Source of the DNA: an uncultured Rikenella sp.
Lineage (GTDB): Bacteria > Bacteroidota > Bacteroidia > Bacteroidales > Rikenellaceae
Assembly (NCBI GenBank): GCA_910577885.1
Contig: CAJTNK010000002.1
Span: 1 to 64,000 of the forward strand
Length of the DNA: 64,000 nucleotides
Direction: 5' to 3'
In this document: positions 27,036 through 35,315 of the stretch, piece by piece
How positions within the stretch are numbered: the first letter of the stretch is position 1
Layout of the letters: every line of letters begins with the position of its first letter
Program-made: the position numbers and the translations under genes
Notes under the pieces: generated by a model
Told to the model about the DNA's origin: nothing
Seen by the model: only the letters and a program-made list of their open reading frames with translations
Databases searched by the model: none

Positions 27036-27407
27036 ATGACCGAATGGCTAACGAATATCAGTAACCTGCTGAGTGTCCTCTCCGCCGCCGGCCTGCTGGG
27101 CGGAGGCGTGTGGATGTACCGACGCGAAAACCGACGCATCAAGCAGGCCGAAGCCGCCCGCGCCGAGGCCGACCTGAATACGCTCGCAGCACACGAATGG
27201 CGAGAAATCGCGGAAAACAGAGAAGTGAAGATTAATAAAAAGGATGAAAAGATAGAGGAACTGTACAAAGAGAATAGGGAGTGGCGCGACAAGTACAACG
27301 AACTCGAGAGCCAATTACATAGGTTGGAGGTGGAACGCATCAAGGAGCAAATCAGAATTTGCAATAAGCCGAAGTGCGCCGACCGGGAACCGCAGTCGGG
27401 GTACTGA
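27036..27407 (+). CDS. Holin-like small membrane protein with coiled coil
   Basis: A 123-residue protein with one N-terminal transmembrane segment (about 8-27) followed by a long charged coiled coil (about 30-105) and a Cys-containing tail. It lies just before the lysin gene. It may be a holin or an Rz-like spanin component. Confidence 0.6.
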   Translation: MTEWLTNISNLLSVLSAAGLLGGGVWMYRRENRRIKQAEAARAEADLNTLAAHEWREIAENREVKINKKDEKIEELYKENREWRDKYNELESQLHRLEVERIKEQIRICNKPKCADREPQSGY

Positions 27408-27506
27408 TAAGAAGAAACCGTTCGATGCCTTTACCTGTCGCTGGGATATGCAAAGAAAATCGCGCTTCTTAGCAAGTAGTAACTGAGATTGAAAACAGAT
27501 TTTAAC

Positions 27507-27920
27507 ATGACCTATTTTACCATCGAAGAGCTCTGCGCGTCGGACACCGCCCGCAGGCGAGGCATCGACAACAGACCCTCTGCTACGGTGTGCGTCCGGT
27601 TGACCCAACTGATCGAGCTGCTCTTGGATCCGATCCGCGCGGTATGGGGCAGCCCGATCGCCGTCAACAGCGGCTACCGCTCGCCGGCTTTGAATAAGGC
27701 AGTGGGCGGGGTTTCGACGTCGCAGCACCTTTGGGGCGAGGCGGCGGACATCTCGGTCGGATCGCCGGCCGAAAACAAGCGGCTGTTCGACCGGATCGTC
27801 GAACTCCAAAAGGACGGCCGCATCGCCTTCGACCAGCTCATCGACGAATCCGGCTACAAGTGGATCCACATCTCTTATCGCTCCGGGGCGAACCGGAACC
27901 AAATTCTGCACCTGAAATGA
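27507..27920 (+). CDS. M15-family peptidase, phage endolysin
   Basis: A 137-residue peptidase M15 (D-Ala-D-Ala carboxypeptidase/VanY-like fold). The zinc site is visible: SGYRSPALN near 55, H74 in SQHLWGEAADI with D81, and H121 in WIHISYR. Such enzymes cut peptidoglycan peptides during phage lysis. I chose the ATG at 27507; a TTG further upstream is less likely. It overlaps the next gene by ATGA. Confidence 0.87.
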   Translation: MTYFTIEELCASDTARRRGIDNRPSATVCVRLTQLIELLLDPIRAVWGSPIAVNSGYRSPALNKAVGGVSTSQHLWGEAADISVGSPAENKRLFDRIVELQKDGRIAFDQLIDESGYKWIHISYRSGANRNQILHLK

Positions 27921-28429
27921 AACGGATACCTATTTATAGTATAGTCGCGGTCGGTCTGCTATTGACCGGCTGCGCGACCTCGAAGCGGGTGCACGAAACG
28001 TTGCAGACCATGGATACGGCCACCGAGCAGGTCGACCTGCGCGCGGAATCCCGCGAGACCATCGAGGCGACCTCGCACACCGCGACCGAGTCCACCAGCG
28101 CCGAGTCCGAAGATGCTCGCCGGATCGAGCTGGAGTTCGACACGACCCAGCCGGCCGATTCAGCCACCGGCCTGCCGCCCGTCAAACGCATCACCATTAC
28201 CGACCGCCGCCGGAACCGCGAGACCGATACCCACCAACAGACCACCGACACGCTCACGCAACAGACAGAGATAACATTTCAAGACAGCACCCGCCGCGAA
28301 TCCCAAATCGAGAGGATCGCCGAGCGGAATACCGAAAAGAAATCCCGCCCCAGCATCCTCCCGTGGCTGCTCGTCGGAATCGTCCTCGTTGCCCTCGTCT
28401 GGGCGGCATGGAAGAGGTGGGGGAGATAA
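27917..28429 (+). CDS. Spanin-like phage lipoprotein
   Basis: A 170-residue protein with lipobox LLTGC (Cys near 18), a long Glu/Thr/Arg-rich helical middle and a C-terminal transmembrane segment (about 147-164) with a basic end. Lipid anchor at one end and membrane helix at the other fit a unimolecular spanin bridging the two membranes. It is coupled to the lysin gene and followed by a strong terminator. Confidence 0.65.
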   Translation: MKRIPIYSIVAVGLLLTGCATSKRVHETLQTMDTATEQVDLRAESRETIEATSHTATESTSAESEDARRIELEFDTTQPADSATGLPPVKRITITDRRRNRETDTHQQTTDTLTQQTEITFQDSTRRESQIERIAERNTEKKSRPSILPWLLVGIVLVALVWAAWKRWGR

Positions 28430-28460
28430 AATATTCCCTCTTTTATTCCCTTCAAAAATC

Positions 28461-28497
28461 AAAAAGGTTGCTAATCAAACGATTAGCAACCTTTTTT
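28461..28497 (+). terminator. Terminator of the prophage A late region
   Basis: Perfect 16-bp stem (AAAAAGGTTGCTAATC with its complement) around a four-base loop, ending in six T. Confidence 0.92.
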
Positions 28498-28511
28498 GTG
28501 CCCAGGACAAG

Positions 28512-28660
28512 AATTGAATATTGCAATATTCAATTTTCGGTTTACGTGGCAAATTATATACAAATACGCTGTAATTAAGTGCTTTGTAAATTTTTCTTGG
28601 AGGTGATGTAAATTTCATTTTGTTGCTGAATATTGCAATATGTTGTGCAGATGTTGTGCA
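28512..28660. other. Putative integrase-binding (attP) region
   Basis: A perfect 24-bp AT-rich palindrome at 28512-28535 shares the 15-mer TGAATATTGCAATAT with 28627-28641. Right after it, ATGTTGTGCA is repeated at 28640-28649 and 28651-28660. Such palindromes and direct repeats beside an integrase gene are typical of core and arm-type sites. The other att half was not found in the window. Confidence 0.5.
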
Positions 28661-28667
28661 AAGAATG

Positions 28668-28675
28668 TATATTTG
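28668..28675 (+). promoter_or_regulatory. -7 element of the integrase gene
   Basis: Exact TATATTTG, 23 bases before the ATG at 28698, beside the ATGTTGTGCA repeats, so integrase binding could control its own synthesis. Confidence 0.6.
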
Positions 28676-28697
28676 CATAACCGAACATTCTTTTGCT

Positions 28698-30023
28698 ATG
28701 GCGACCGTAAAAGCCTTTATCCGCACTTCTACCCGAAAAGCGACAACCGTCAATATCCGGTTCCGACTGAGTGCCGGGCGCGGTATTCAGCTGTTTCATT
28801 CCAGCGAAATCGAAGTCCCGCCCACCGTGTGGGATGACGTCCGGCAGGAAGTGAAAGCCAAGGTAGTTTTTGATAGTTCTAAACGGATCGAAATCAACCG
28901 GAGTGTTGCGGATCGGAAAAACCTCATTTTGGAGGTGTACGACGCCGTAGCAAATAAAGATGGGCTGACGTCCGGGTGGTTGGACGAACAAATTGACCGG
29001 CGATTGCATCCCGAAAAGTACACGGATGCCAGCGACAAGCAAACCTTTTTCGACGCCTTTGCCGAATTTCTGCGGGTGCATAAATACTCTCAGTGGCGGC
29101 AACGAGCTTTTCAGGTAGTGATTCGTGCCTTGCAACGCTATGAACTGTACACCCGCAAAAAACAAGGTCCGGCCTTTGTCTTGTCGATGGATACGATCAC
29201 CCCGGCCCTGTTGTCCGACTTCGAGGACTTTTTACGCAACGAATACCAGTATGCCGACCAACACCCCAATATTTACGAAGCGGTGCCGGAAAGCAGAACA
29301 CCCGTACAGCGAGGGCAAAATACGATCAATGGTATCTTAATTAAGATTCGCACGTTCTTCATTTGGGCCAATAAGGTCGGGAAGACTGCGAACAACCCGT
29401 TTCGCAACTATTCGATTGCCGAAAGCGTCTACGGCACCCCCTATTACATCACCATCGAGGAGCGAAACAAATTATACCGGACCAATCTTTCGCGACATCC
29501 TCAACTGGCCATTCAGCGGGATATTTTCGTATTCCAATGCCTTATCGGCTGCCGGGTGGGGGACTTGTACCAAATGACCCGAAATAACGTCATAAACGAC
29601 GCAATCGAGTACATCCCGCGGAAAACGAAAGAGGGACGCCCCGTAACCGTGCGTGTCCCTCTCAATGCGGTTGCGGCGGAGATATTGGACAAATACCCGT
29701 CCAATGGCGGCCCACTATTTCCATTTATGGCTCAGCAGCAGTATAACAAAGCCATCAAACGCATCTTTCTTGCAGCGGGCTTATGTCGCCCCGTGGTGGT
29801 CATCAATCCGACCACTCGCGAGCAGGAGATAAGGCCGCTGAACGAAATAGCCTCTTCACACTTGGCGCGGCGTTGTTTTGTCGGAAACCTGTATAAGCAG
29901 GTCAAGGATCCTAATTTGGTAGGTGCCTTGTCCGGCCACGTGGACGGCTCGCGGGCTTTCGCCCGCTACCGGGAAATCGACGAAGAGATGAAACGTGACC
30001 TCGTCAAACTGCTGGAGAAATAA
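28698..30023 (+). CDS. Tyrosine recombinase / phage integrase
   Basis: A 441-residue integrase. ATG at 28698 (MATVKAFIRTSTRKATTVNIRFRLS) starts an arm-binding domain of the Bacteroidota type; a SAM-like core-binding domain lies at about 110-215. The catalytic domain shows the first Arg in IGCRVGDLYQ, HLARR, and GHVDGSRAFARYRE with the final His and the nucleophile Tyr. It closes prophage A on the right. Confidence 0.9.
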   Translation: MATVKAFIRTSTRKATTVNIRFRLSAGRGIQLFHSSEIEVPPTVWDDVRQEVKAKVVFDSSKRIEINRSVADRKNLILEVYDAVANKDGLTSGWLDEQIDRRLHPEKYTDASDKQTFFDAFAEFLRVHKYSQWRQRAFQVVIRALQRYELYTRKKQGPAFVLSMDTITPALLSDFEDFLRNEYQYADQHPNIYEAVPESRTPVQRGQNTINGILIKIRTFFIWANKVGKTANNPFRNYSIAESVYGTPYYITIEERNKLYRTNLSRHPQLAIQRDIFVFQCLIGCRVGDLYQMTRNNVINDAIEYIPRKTKEGRPVTVRVPLNAVAAEILDKYPSNGGPLFPFMAQQQYNKAIKRIFLAAGLCRPVVVINPTTREQEIRPLNEIASSHLARRCFVGNLYKQVKDPNLVGALSGHVDGSRAFARYREIDEEMKRDLVKLLEK

Positions 30024-30094
30024 ACAGAGGCTATCCAGTAGGTCGATTAAAAGGGGACTTTTGAGGTGAAGATTATAAATTATAGCCTTTTAGT

Positions 30095-30125
30095 TGTCGT
30101 ATCCGGTCTTCTTGCCGTAATTTTG
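30095..30125 (+). promoter_or_regulatory. Promoter of the Abi_2 gene
   Basis: TTG, 20 bases, TAATTTTG (a TAnnTTTG match), 20 bases before the ATG at 30145. Confidence 0.6.
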
Positions 30126-30144
30126 CAAAGAAAATCGACCTCAA

Positions 30145-31107
30145 ATGACTACCTACAATAAACCTCCTTTGACATTTCAACAACAAGTTGAGTTGTTAAA
30201 ATCACGCGGTTTAGAAATCACTGATGAACAACGTGCGATTAGACACCTGACAAATATCAGCTATTACAGACTGAGTGCCTACATGTTGCCTTTTAAAATC
30301 AGAGAAAACGGGCAATATACGGATCAATTTATTACTGGCACTAAATGGGAAAACATACATGCTTTATATGTTTTTGATCGTAAATTACGACTATTAGTAT
30401 TTGATGCAATTGAGCGAATTGAAATCGGCCTTCGTACACAAATCATATATCAACTCAGTTTAAAATACGGTTCTCATTGGCACGATCGCTCCGACATATT
30501 TAAGCTCAGTTCAAAATACAGCAAAAGAACCGGCAAAACCATAACTACGGATATTTTCCATGATTTACAACAACACATCCAGACGTTGTTGGTATCTAAT
30601 CATGCCGAAGTATTTATCAAACACTATAAAGCACGATATGATGAGCCGGTAACTCCGCCCTCATGGATGTCCGTTGAAACCTTATATTTCAGCCACCTGT
30701 CTAAAATTTGTGAAAATTTACGACAAAGAGCCGATCGGGTAGCTATTGCTTCACGATTTGATCTTCCCCCTGAAATATTTTGCTCTTGGCTTCACACAAT
30801 CAATAATATACGCAATATTTGCGCTCACCATGGCAGGCTATGGAATCGAACGATCGACGTTGTTCCTGAAAAATTACATGTATCAAAATCCAATGTAAAA
30901 ATCTGGATAACAGAACCCGAAAGAGTTAAACGTAGTAAGATATATTATTTCTTATGCATGATTAATTATTTGCTTCAGACGGTTAATCCGACAAGTGATT
31001 TCAAAAATCGTTTGAGCAAACTGCTATACGATTATCCGAATGTCGCACTCTGGGAAATGGGATTTCCTAAACATTGGCAACGGGAAACCATGTGGAAAAT
31101 TGATTGA
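30145..31107 (+). CDS. Abi_2 family (AbiD/AbiF) abortive infection protein
   Basis: A 320-residue protein of the Abi_2 family. The N-terminal FQQQVELLKSRGLEI and HLTNISYYRLSAYMLPF segments and the HEPN-type motif RNICAHHGRLWN (223-234) are characteristic; HEPN proteins of this kind are usually RNases. AT-rich compared with both prophages. It lies just after the integrase gene and is followed by a structured RNA with its own promoter, the arrangement known for AbiF with its partner RNA. It probably causes growth arrest on phage infection. Confidence 0.88.
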   Translation: MTTYNKPPLTFQQQVELLKSRGLEITDEQRAIRHLTNISYYRLSAYMLPFKIRENGQYTDQFITGTKWENIHALYVFDRKLRLLVFDAIERIEIGLRTQIIYQLSLKYGSHWHDRSDIFKLSSKYSKRTGKTITTDIFHDLQQHIQTLLVSNHAEVFIKHYKARYDEPVTPPSWMSVETLYFSHLSKICENLRQRADRVAIASRFDLPPEIFCSWLHTINNIRNICAHHGRLWNRTIDVVPEKLHVSKSNVKIWITEPERVKRSKIYYFLCMINYLLQTVNPTSDFKNRLSKLLYDYPNVALWEMGFPKHWQRETMWKID

Positions 31108-31122
31108 AAATTTGGCACGGCA

Positions 31123-31154
31123 TTTGGAATGATCCATAGAAAAAGATACCTTTG
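31123..31154 (+). promoter_or_regulatory. Promoter of the RNA downstream of the Abi_2 gene
   Basis: TTTG, 20 bases, then TACCTTTG, a full promoter match starting 16 bases after the Abi_2 stop codon. Confidence 0.75.
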
Positions 31155-31159
31155 TGCCC

Positions 31160-31303
31160 AGAAAGAGAATATGAAATAAATGTAAGCATTGTTACGTTAG
31201 CTGCTTACAGGGATAATAAGCTTTTCAGGCGTACTTATTAAGGTCGCATACTTGAGGAGCGTTTTAAGGATGATTCGATTACGGGTCATCCTTCTTATTT
31301 TTA
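31160..31303 (+). ncRNA. Structured RNA downstream of the Abi_2 gene (abiF-RNA-like)
   Basis: Three stems in row: TGTAAGCA (31181-31188) with TGCTTACA (31202-31209), AATAAG (31215-31220) with CTTATT (31234-31239), and a terminal AAGGATGA/TCATCCTT hairpin (31266-31293) with a T-rich end. It has its own promoter and no ORF. Rfam lists an abiF RNA found downstream of abiF genes; position fits, but I have not compared sequences. It may act as the antitoxin of the Abi protein. Confidence 0.7.
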
Positions 31304-31312
31304 CAATAAATC

Positions 31313-31340
31313 GGGGCATTCTTGAAATCAAGAATGCCCC
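31313..31340. terminator. Terminator of the hicAB operon
   Basis: Perfect 12-bp stem GGGGCATTCTTG/CAAGAATGCCCC with a four-base loop, 32 bases past the hicB stop (minus strand). Confidence 0.75.
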
Positions 31341-31371
31341 AGCCATTCATTGCGTAACAATCGTCAAACCA

Positions 31372-31779
31372 CTACAGCAATGAAATGGCAGAGAGTTCAG
31401 CGGCCAACTTGCGCAACCCCGCTTGAATTTTTTCCAATTGCGCCGGACGGGGTTTCGATTTCCCGTGCGCATAGTTCCAAATCTGTTTCGGATTAATCCC
31501 GGACAGCCGCCCCAATGCCGCCGGGGTAATCACCCCTTCATAATATTGCAGGATGCTCGGAACATCCAATTGATACTCGACATGGTAAGCCTCATCCAAC
31601 CAAACTGGATACGCCTTTCCCTCCTCCTTGCAATGTTCCACATAGAAGTCTATTTGAGCCTGCATATCGTCTTTCGCCTCCTCGATCGTATCCCCGGTCC
31701 CGGAAAACATCTCTTCCAAACAATACACAGAGAAAGTCCCGTCCGTCGCCTGTTCTATTTTTGCCTTGATTGTTTTCAT
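31372..31779 (-). CDS. hicB: HicB-type antitoxin
   Basis: A 135-residue protein. The N-terminal partial RNase H-like HicB fold is seen (KIEQATDGTFSVYCLEEMFSG, then GDTIEEAKDDMQAQIDFYVEH). The C-terminal part (about 85-130) is a DNA-binding helix-turn-helix (PAALGRLSGINPKQIWNYAHG). It lies 35 bases downstream of hicA and probably represses the operon and blocks HicA. Confidence 0.88.
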   Translation of the reverse strand: MKTIKAKIEQATDGTFSVYCLEEMFSGTGDTIEEAKDDMQAQIDFYVEHCKEEGKAYPVWLDEAYHVEYQLDVPSILQYYEGVITPAALGRLSGINPKQIWNYAHGKSKPRPAQLEKIQAGLRKLAAELSAISLL

Positions 31780-31814
31780 ATCTGTATTATTTATTAGGAG
31801 GAAAGTGGGGCCGC

Positions 31815-32003
31815 TTACAGCCCCATCTCCTTTTTGATTTTCAACTCCAGCCCTTTCCCAACTTCGGCACTTCCGTGATCTGGCACCGGATAGGTTCGCC
31901 CGTCTTTTTCATAAATTACGTGACTGCCTTTGCCCCGTTGTTTTCGACTGATTTCCCGCCAACCTCGTCGGCGTATCAATCTGTGTAGTTCGTTGTACTT
32001 CAT
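31815..32003 (-). CDS. hicA: HicA-type mRNA interferase toxin
   Basis: A 62-residue double-stranded-RNA-binding-fold toxin: LHRLIRRRGWREI, then GKGSHVIYEKDGR with the catalytic His, and PVPDHGSAEVGKGL at the end, all standard HicA. ATG at 32003 chosen over an upstream GTG. Partner is the HicB protein next to it. Confidence 0.9.
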   Translation of the reverse strand: MKYNELHRLIRRRGWREISRKQRGKGSHVIYEKDGRTYPVPDHGSAEVGKGLELKIKKEMGL

Positions 32004-32023
32004 AGTGTAGTGGTTTGACACCA

Positions 32024-32054
32024 CAAAGGTAGATATATTTCTATTATTTGCAAA
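32024..32054 (-). promoter_or_regulatory. Promoter of hicAB
   Basis: Minus-strand TTTG, 19 bases, TACCTTTG: a full Bacteroidota promoter match about 20 bases upstream of hicA. Confidence 0.8.
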
Positions 32055-32101
32055 ATAAAACCAAACTATTTTTCCACTCTTCTACAAATAGCGTGCAAAA
32101 A

Positions 32102-32122
32102 AAGACCTCGAAACGAGGTCTT
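32102..32122. terminator. Terminator at the left end of prophage B
   Basis: AAGACCTCG/CGAGGTCTT stem with three-base loop, A-rich on the left and TTATTAT on the right; on the minus strand it ends the prophage B lysis genes with T-rich sequence. Confidence 0.8.
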
Positions 32123-32146
32123 ATTATCGGTTCCCGGCCACCGTCA

Positions 32147-32629
32147 TTATTTGCTCCAAAGGACAAACCCGAAGGAGACGCCGAGATAGGGCTGGACGCC
32201 ACGCGGCCCGTATCCGACCCCCGGCCCGACCGTTAGTGCCCACCGTCTTCGGTCTTTGACGACCCGCTCCGTGGTGGTTTGGATTGTTTGAAAGACCGTT
32301 CTCGGATAGACCTCCAGCCGGTCGAGTGAGACGCCGTAACCGCTGACGTCGAGGGCGTATAGGCTGTCTCGGAACTGGTATTGCGCGATCGGCACTGGCA
32401 CACGGACCGTGTCTTGGTCTCGGTAGACCGCCAGCGTGTCCGTCCGTTGTTCCACTACCCGCACCGGGACCGGCCTTTCGACCACCAGCGTGTCCACCCG
32501 CACGAGAGTAACCGTGTCGGACTTCACCACCTCCCGGACCACGACCGACGGGCCGGCGCAGTGGCGTATCAACAGAAGCGCGCCGAGCATTACCAAAATC
32601 GCAAGCAAGACAATAAGTATTCTTTTCAT
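32147..32629 (-). CDS. Spanin/Rz-like membrane protein of prophage B
   Basis: A 160-residue protein starting MKRILIVLLAILVMLGALLL: one N-terminal membrane segment, then a Val/Thr/Arg-rich extended middle and a beta-rich C-terminus (GVGYGPRGVQPYLGVSFGF) like a small outer-membrane strand set. The last gene of the lysis block. A spanin-like or envelope role is inferred from position. Confidence 0.55.
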   Translation of the reverse strand: MKRILIVLLAILVMLGALLLIRHCAGPSVVVREVVKSDTVTLVRVDTLVVERPVPVRVVEQRTDTLAVYRDQDTVRVPVPIAQYQFRDSLYALDVSGYGVSLDRLEVYPRTVFQTIQTTTERVVKDRRRWALTVGPGVGYGPRGVQPYLGVSFGFVLWSK

Positions 32630-32640
32630 CCAGAGAACCA

Positions 32641-33081
32641 TTAGAAATGAATATCCCACGCGCCGACCAAGGACATGTATTGCGTCTTCTCTATGGGTTC
32701 CCGGACTTTGCGGGAAAAGAGACGACCATCCGCGGTATATAGCCCAAATTCCCGAATCGTCATCCCCACGGCATCGTCATAACCGAACGTGAAGTTGAAA
32801 CGGACCGTTGACGGGGTCGGATATTCGATGCTTTGCACATCGACCCGCACCGCATCCGCGATCTGCGTATCGTTGTCGGTCGGTTCGTTGCCCGAAGTAC
32901 CCGCCCCCACCTGGGCAATACGAGCACCCGCCACCCCGGCCAGAGCTTCCGCCGCCGCGGCATACCCCGTGGCGACGATCCGGTTACACGCGGCGGCGCG
33001 CCACAACTCAACGCCCCGGGCGTCATAGGCCCGGAGGGTCAGAATACCGACGGGCTGTTTCATGTTGTCTTTGTTCGTCAT
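32641..33081 (-). CDS. Phage protein, tail-fibre-associated type
   Basis: A 146-residue protein rich in Ala, Val and Thr with a regular beta pattern; the end (FGLYTADGRLFSRKVREPIEKT...) resembles the end of phage tail/collar proteins, where GLY...LF.R...PI.K is common. It overlaps the lysin start by four bases. Function not established. Confidence 0.55.
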   Translation of the reverse strand: MTNKDNMKQPVGILTLRAYDARGVELWRAAACNRIVATGYAAAAEALAGVAGARIAQVGAGTSGNEPTDNDTQIADAVRVDVQSIEYPTPSTVRFNFTFGYDDAVGMTIREFGLYTADGRLFSRKVREPIEKTQYMSLVGAWDIHF

Positions 33082-33602
33082 CCTTCAAAATGAATATCGT
33101 TCAAACGATTCATCCACCCCCGCCGGAATCGTTCGTTTGTGGGAGTGCGGCGGCATATGTCATCGATAAATTGCACGCGGGCCGTCATGATCGTATCAAA
33201 TATTTTGTGCGGGTCTTTTGCGTTCAATGCCTCCAGTGTTACCGGCCCGACCACGCCATCGACGGCGACGCCCAACAGTCGCTGGGGAATCTTAATACCC
33301 CACACCCCGGATGCCCACACCCAATCGACCAAGATGTTTGCCACGGATTGCGACCGGATGCCATCCGCCCGCCAACGATCCCAGTACAGTGTTTTGAATA
33401 TCTCTTGCCACTCCACCGACGTCATACGTTTCAAGTCGTCCACGGAGGTCGTCGCATATCCTTTCTGTTTGCGATAGGCCCGATAGGTGGCAATCGTTAC
33501 CCCAGCGTTCGTAGCACCGCCCTTGTCGTAGGGGTCGTTGACAAAGCCGCCTTCCCACTTCCGATAAACGGCACCAATAGTTTGTAGTCTGCCATAATTC
33601 AC
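33078..33602 (-). CDS. Glycoside hydrolase 108 endolysin (N-acetylmuramidase)
   Basis: A 174-residue GH108-family muramidase. The catalytic Glu lies in KWEGGFVND (E17), followed by DKGGATNAGVTIATY. The C-terminal part carries the peptidoglycan-binding-3 pattern (LLGVAVDGVVGPVTLEALN). It lies next to a holin, as expected of a lysis cassette. It differs completely from the M15 lysin of prophage A. Confidence 0.9.
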   Translation of the reverse strand: MNYGRLQTIGAVYRKWEGGFVNDPYDKGGATNAGVTIATYRAYRKQKGYATTSVDDLKRMTSVEWQEIFKTLYWDRWRADGIRSQSVANILVDWVWASGVWGIKIPQRLLGVAVDGVVGPVTLEALNAKDPHKIFDTIMTARVQFIDDICRRTPTNERFRRGWMNRLNDIHFEG

Positions 33603-33607
33603 GATGT

Positions 33608-34105
33608 TTATTCTCGAAAATCGGTCGGGATCGGACTTTGCACCGATCCGGTATCATCTGCAATCCCTTTGAGCGTTTGCAGAATTTCGGCTGCTTTGCC
33701 GGCATCTTTACACTGGACGATCTGCCGGATGGCATCGGGGATATTGGCGGCGGCGGACCGTTTCGCTTTCAGGTTCTCGAACATGCTTTTCAGCTCGATA
33801 TAGATTACCCCGACAATTCCCAAAATGGAGATATAGGGGAACGCATACCAAGGAAAAACATTCCCGATCACGTCGAGCAACAACAGCATAAACATGACGC
33901 TATAGTAGTCGGAGGCTTTGGAGAACGTCCGTCGCATACCTTGGCTATCTACTTTTTCATGCAAGGCTTTGGCCTTTTTGAGGCCGGTCCACATGTCGCA
34001 AAAGACCGCGATCAGCACCATGACCCACAAGATAAAGATGACGATAAACGTGCGCATCAATCCCTCGAGATTGATTACCTCAATAATCAGTTCGTTCATT
34101 TCCAT
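33608..34105 (-). CDS. Phage holin
   Basis: A 165-residue protein with three membrane segments (about 17-37, 72-90 and 92-108), a short cytosolic loop rich in Lys (GLKKAKALHEKVDS) and a soluble C-terminal tail. Fits the holin_4/TcdE-like group common in Bacteroidota phages. It sits just upstream of the endolysin. Confidence 0.8.
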   Translation of the reverse strand: MEMNELIIEVINLEGLMRTFIVIFILWVMVLIAVFCDMWTGLKKAKALHEKVDSQGMRRTFSKASDYYSVMFMLLLLDVIGNVFPWYAFPYISILGIVGVIYIELKSMFENLKAKRSAAANIPDAIRQIVQCKDAGKAAEILQTLKGIADDTGSVQSPIPTDFRE

Positions 34106-34108
34106 ACG

Positions 34109-34306
34109 TTACGCCCCCTGTACTGAAATGTTGAAATACCGCTTTTCATTAGTTCCTGACTTGTTGGGTAGGAATACTTCTATCTTTCCTTCGTACAACT
34201 CACGCCAAACAACAGGAGCATAGTATTCAAAATTATTCCCTCCACTGGCCAATCGGGTTGCCTGTGCAGTCGCCATATTGACGGCTACCTTAGGGGTTAT
34301 TGGCAT
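34109..34306 (-). CDS. Small phage protein
   Basis: A 65-residue protein overlapping the fibre gene's end by ten bases. No motif seen. Position between fibre and holin suggests a fibre chaperone or small lysis accessory; neither is shown. Confidence 0.5.
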   Translation of the reverse strand: MPITPKVAVNMATAQATRLASGGNNFEYYAPVVWRELYEGKIEVFLPNKSGTNEKRYFNISVQGA

Positions 34307-35313
34307 GTATATCCATTCCCGTTATCAACCCAAGCCACCGACTGGATCCAGTCACCGACCTGCCCGACGACATTTCCGTTCGGGTCGATCTGGGCGTAAT
34401 ACGTGGGCTTCAGGTTGCCGGAGTGGTAGAACTTTACCCAGCTTCCCCAAAATCCTCCGGTTTTTTCGCGCATATACACCTCGTTTGAGAGAAAACGATA
34501 GTATATTTGGAAGGCGGCTCGGGAATCCCATTTATATTGCACCAAAGTGCTTCCTGTGCCGCTTCCTGAAAATGGAGCATTGGACTGATCCCCGGTCAGG
34601 CGGAATACTCCGCTCCCTTCAACGGCATTCAGATCTCCCGTATAGTCTCCCAAAGGCATCTTGGTGGCTGGGTTGAAGTTCCCGGAGTGCCAGATCGTCC
34701 GCTTAATCCACTCTCCAACGCGCAGGAAGTACGGATCTTCTTTACTGATGAGGCCTGCCGCCCCCTTGTCGTGCCTCCAATTGCATAGATATACATCATC
34801 AGGAGCGAGTGCGCTCGAGTAATCTCCTCCAACAACTCCTTTTACTTTATCTTTATCAAGAAACAGTCTGATTGCGTAAAACTCTTCCGAAACATTCCCG
34901 TTTGTATCCGCTTTTCCCGCCAACGCCTGGTTCAGGGCCTCGGTGGTAACCCGCTCGCCGATCATCTGCATCACCGTTGCCGAGAAGTTCGGATCATTGT
35001 TTAATGCCGTGGCAAGTTCTTCGAGCGTATTCAACAAATCCGGTGCGCTCCCTGCCAGGGCCGCCACGATCCGGTCGGAATACTCCTTGGCCGTACGAAG
35101 CGTGTCGGCATCCTTGGTGTCAGCCGCCGCCAGGATGGCCGTTTCGCGGGTGTCGGTGTAATCCCGGGAATTACGCAAAGTCGCTTCGGCCACGGTGTCG
35201 GTGTGGTCGATCATTTTGTCGTTAAATCTTCGGTGCGCCTCCGGTTGGATCTCCCCCGTGTCGTTGTCGAAAAACGTGTCGTCCGACAACCGTTTCAACT
35301 CTTCTTTCGTCAT
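34297..35313 (-). CDS. Tail fibre protein of prophage B
   Basis: A 338-residue fibre: a helical N-terminal half with EATLRNSRDYTDTRETAI and the fibre motif GSAPDLLNTLEELATALNNDP (about 90-110), then a beta-rich C-terminal half (about 150-338) with repeated WHSGNFNP/YHSGNLKP units typical of fibre tips. It follows gpI, as in P2 where H follows I. Confidence 0.85.
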   Translation of the reverse strand: MTKEELKRLSDDTFFDNDTGEIQPEAHRRFNDKMIDHTDTVAEATLRNSRDYTDTRETAILAAADTKDADTLRTAKEYSDRIVAALAGSAPDLLNTLEELATALNNDPNFSATVMQMIGERVTTEALNQALAGKADTNGNVSEEFYAIRLFLDKDKVKGVVGGDYSSALAPDDVYLCNWRHDKGAAGLISKEDPYFLRVGEWIKRTIWHSGNFNPATKMPLGDYTGDLNAVEGSGVFRLTGDQSNAPFSGSGTGSTLVQYKWDSRAAFQIYYRFLSNEVYMREKTGGFWGSWVKFYHSGNLKPTYYAQIDPNGNVVGQVGDWIQSVAWVDNGNGYTCQ

Positions 35314-35315
35314 GG

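Noticed and set aside
31160..31303. tRNA or tmRNA in the gap after the Abi gene
   Set aside because: No cloverleaf, no TTCGA loop and no acceptor stem; hairpins fit an abiF-like RNA instead.
25602..35313. Diversity-generating retroelement near the fibres
   Set aside because: No reverse transcriptase frame and no template/variable repeat pair seen.
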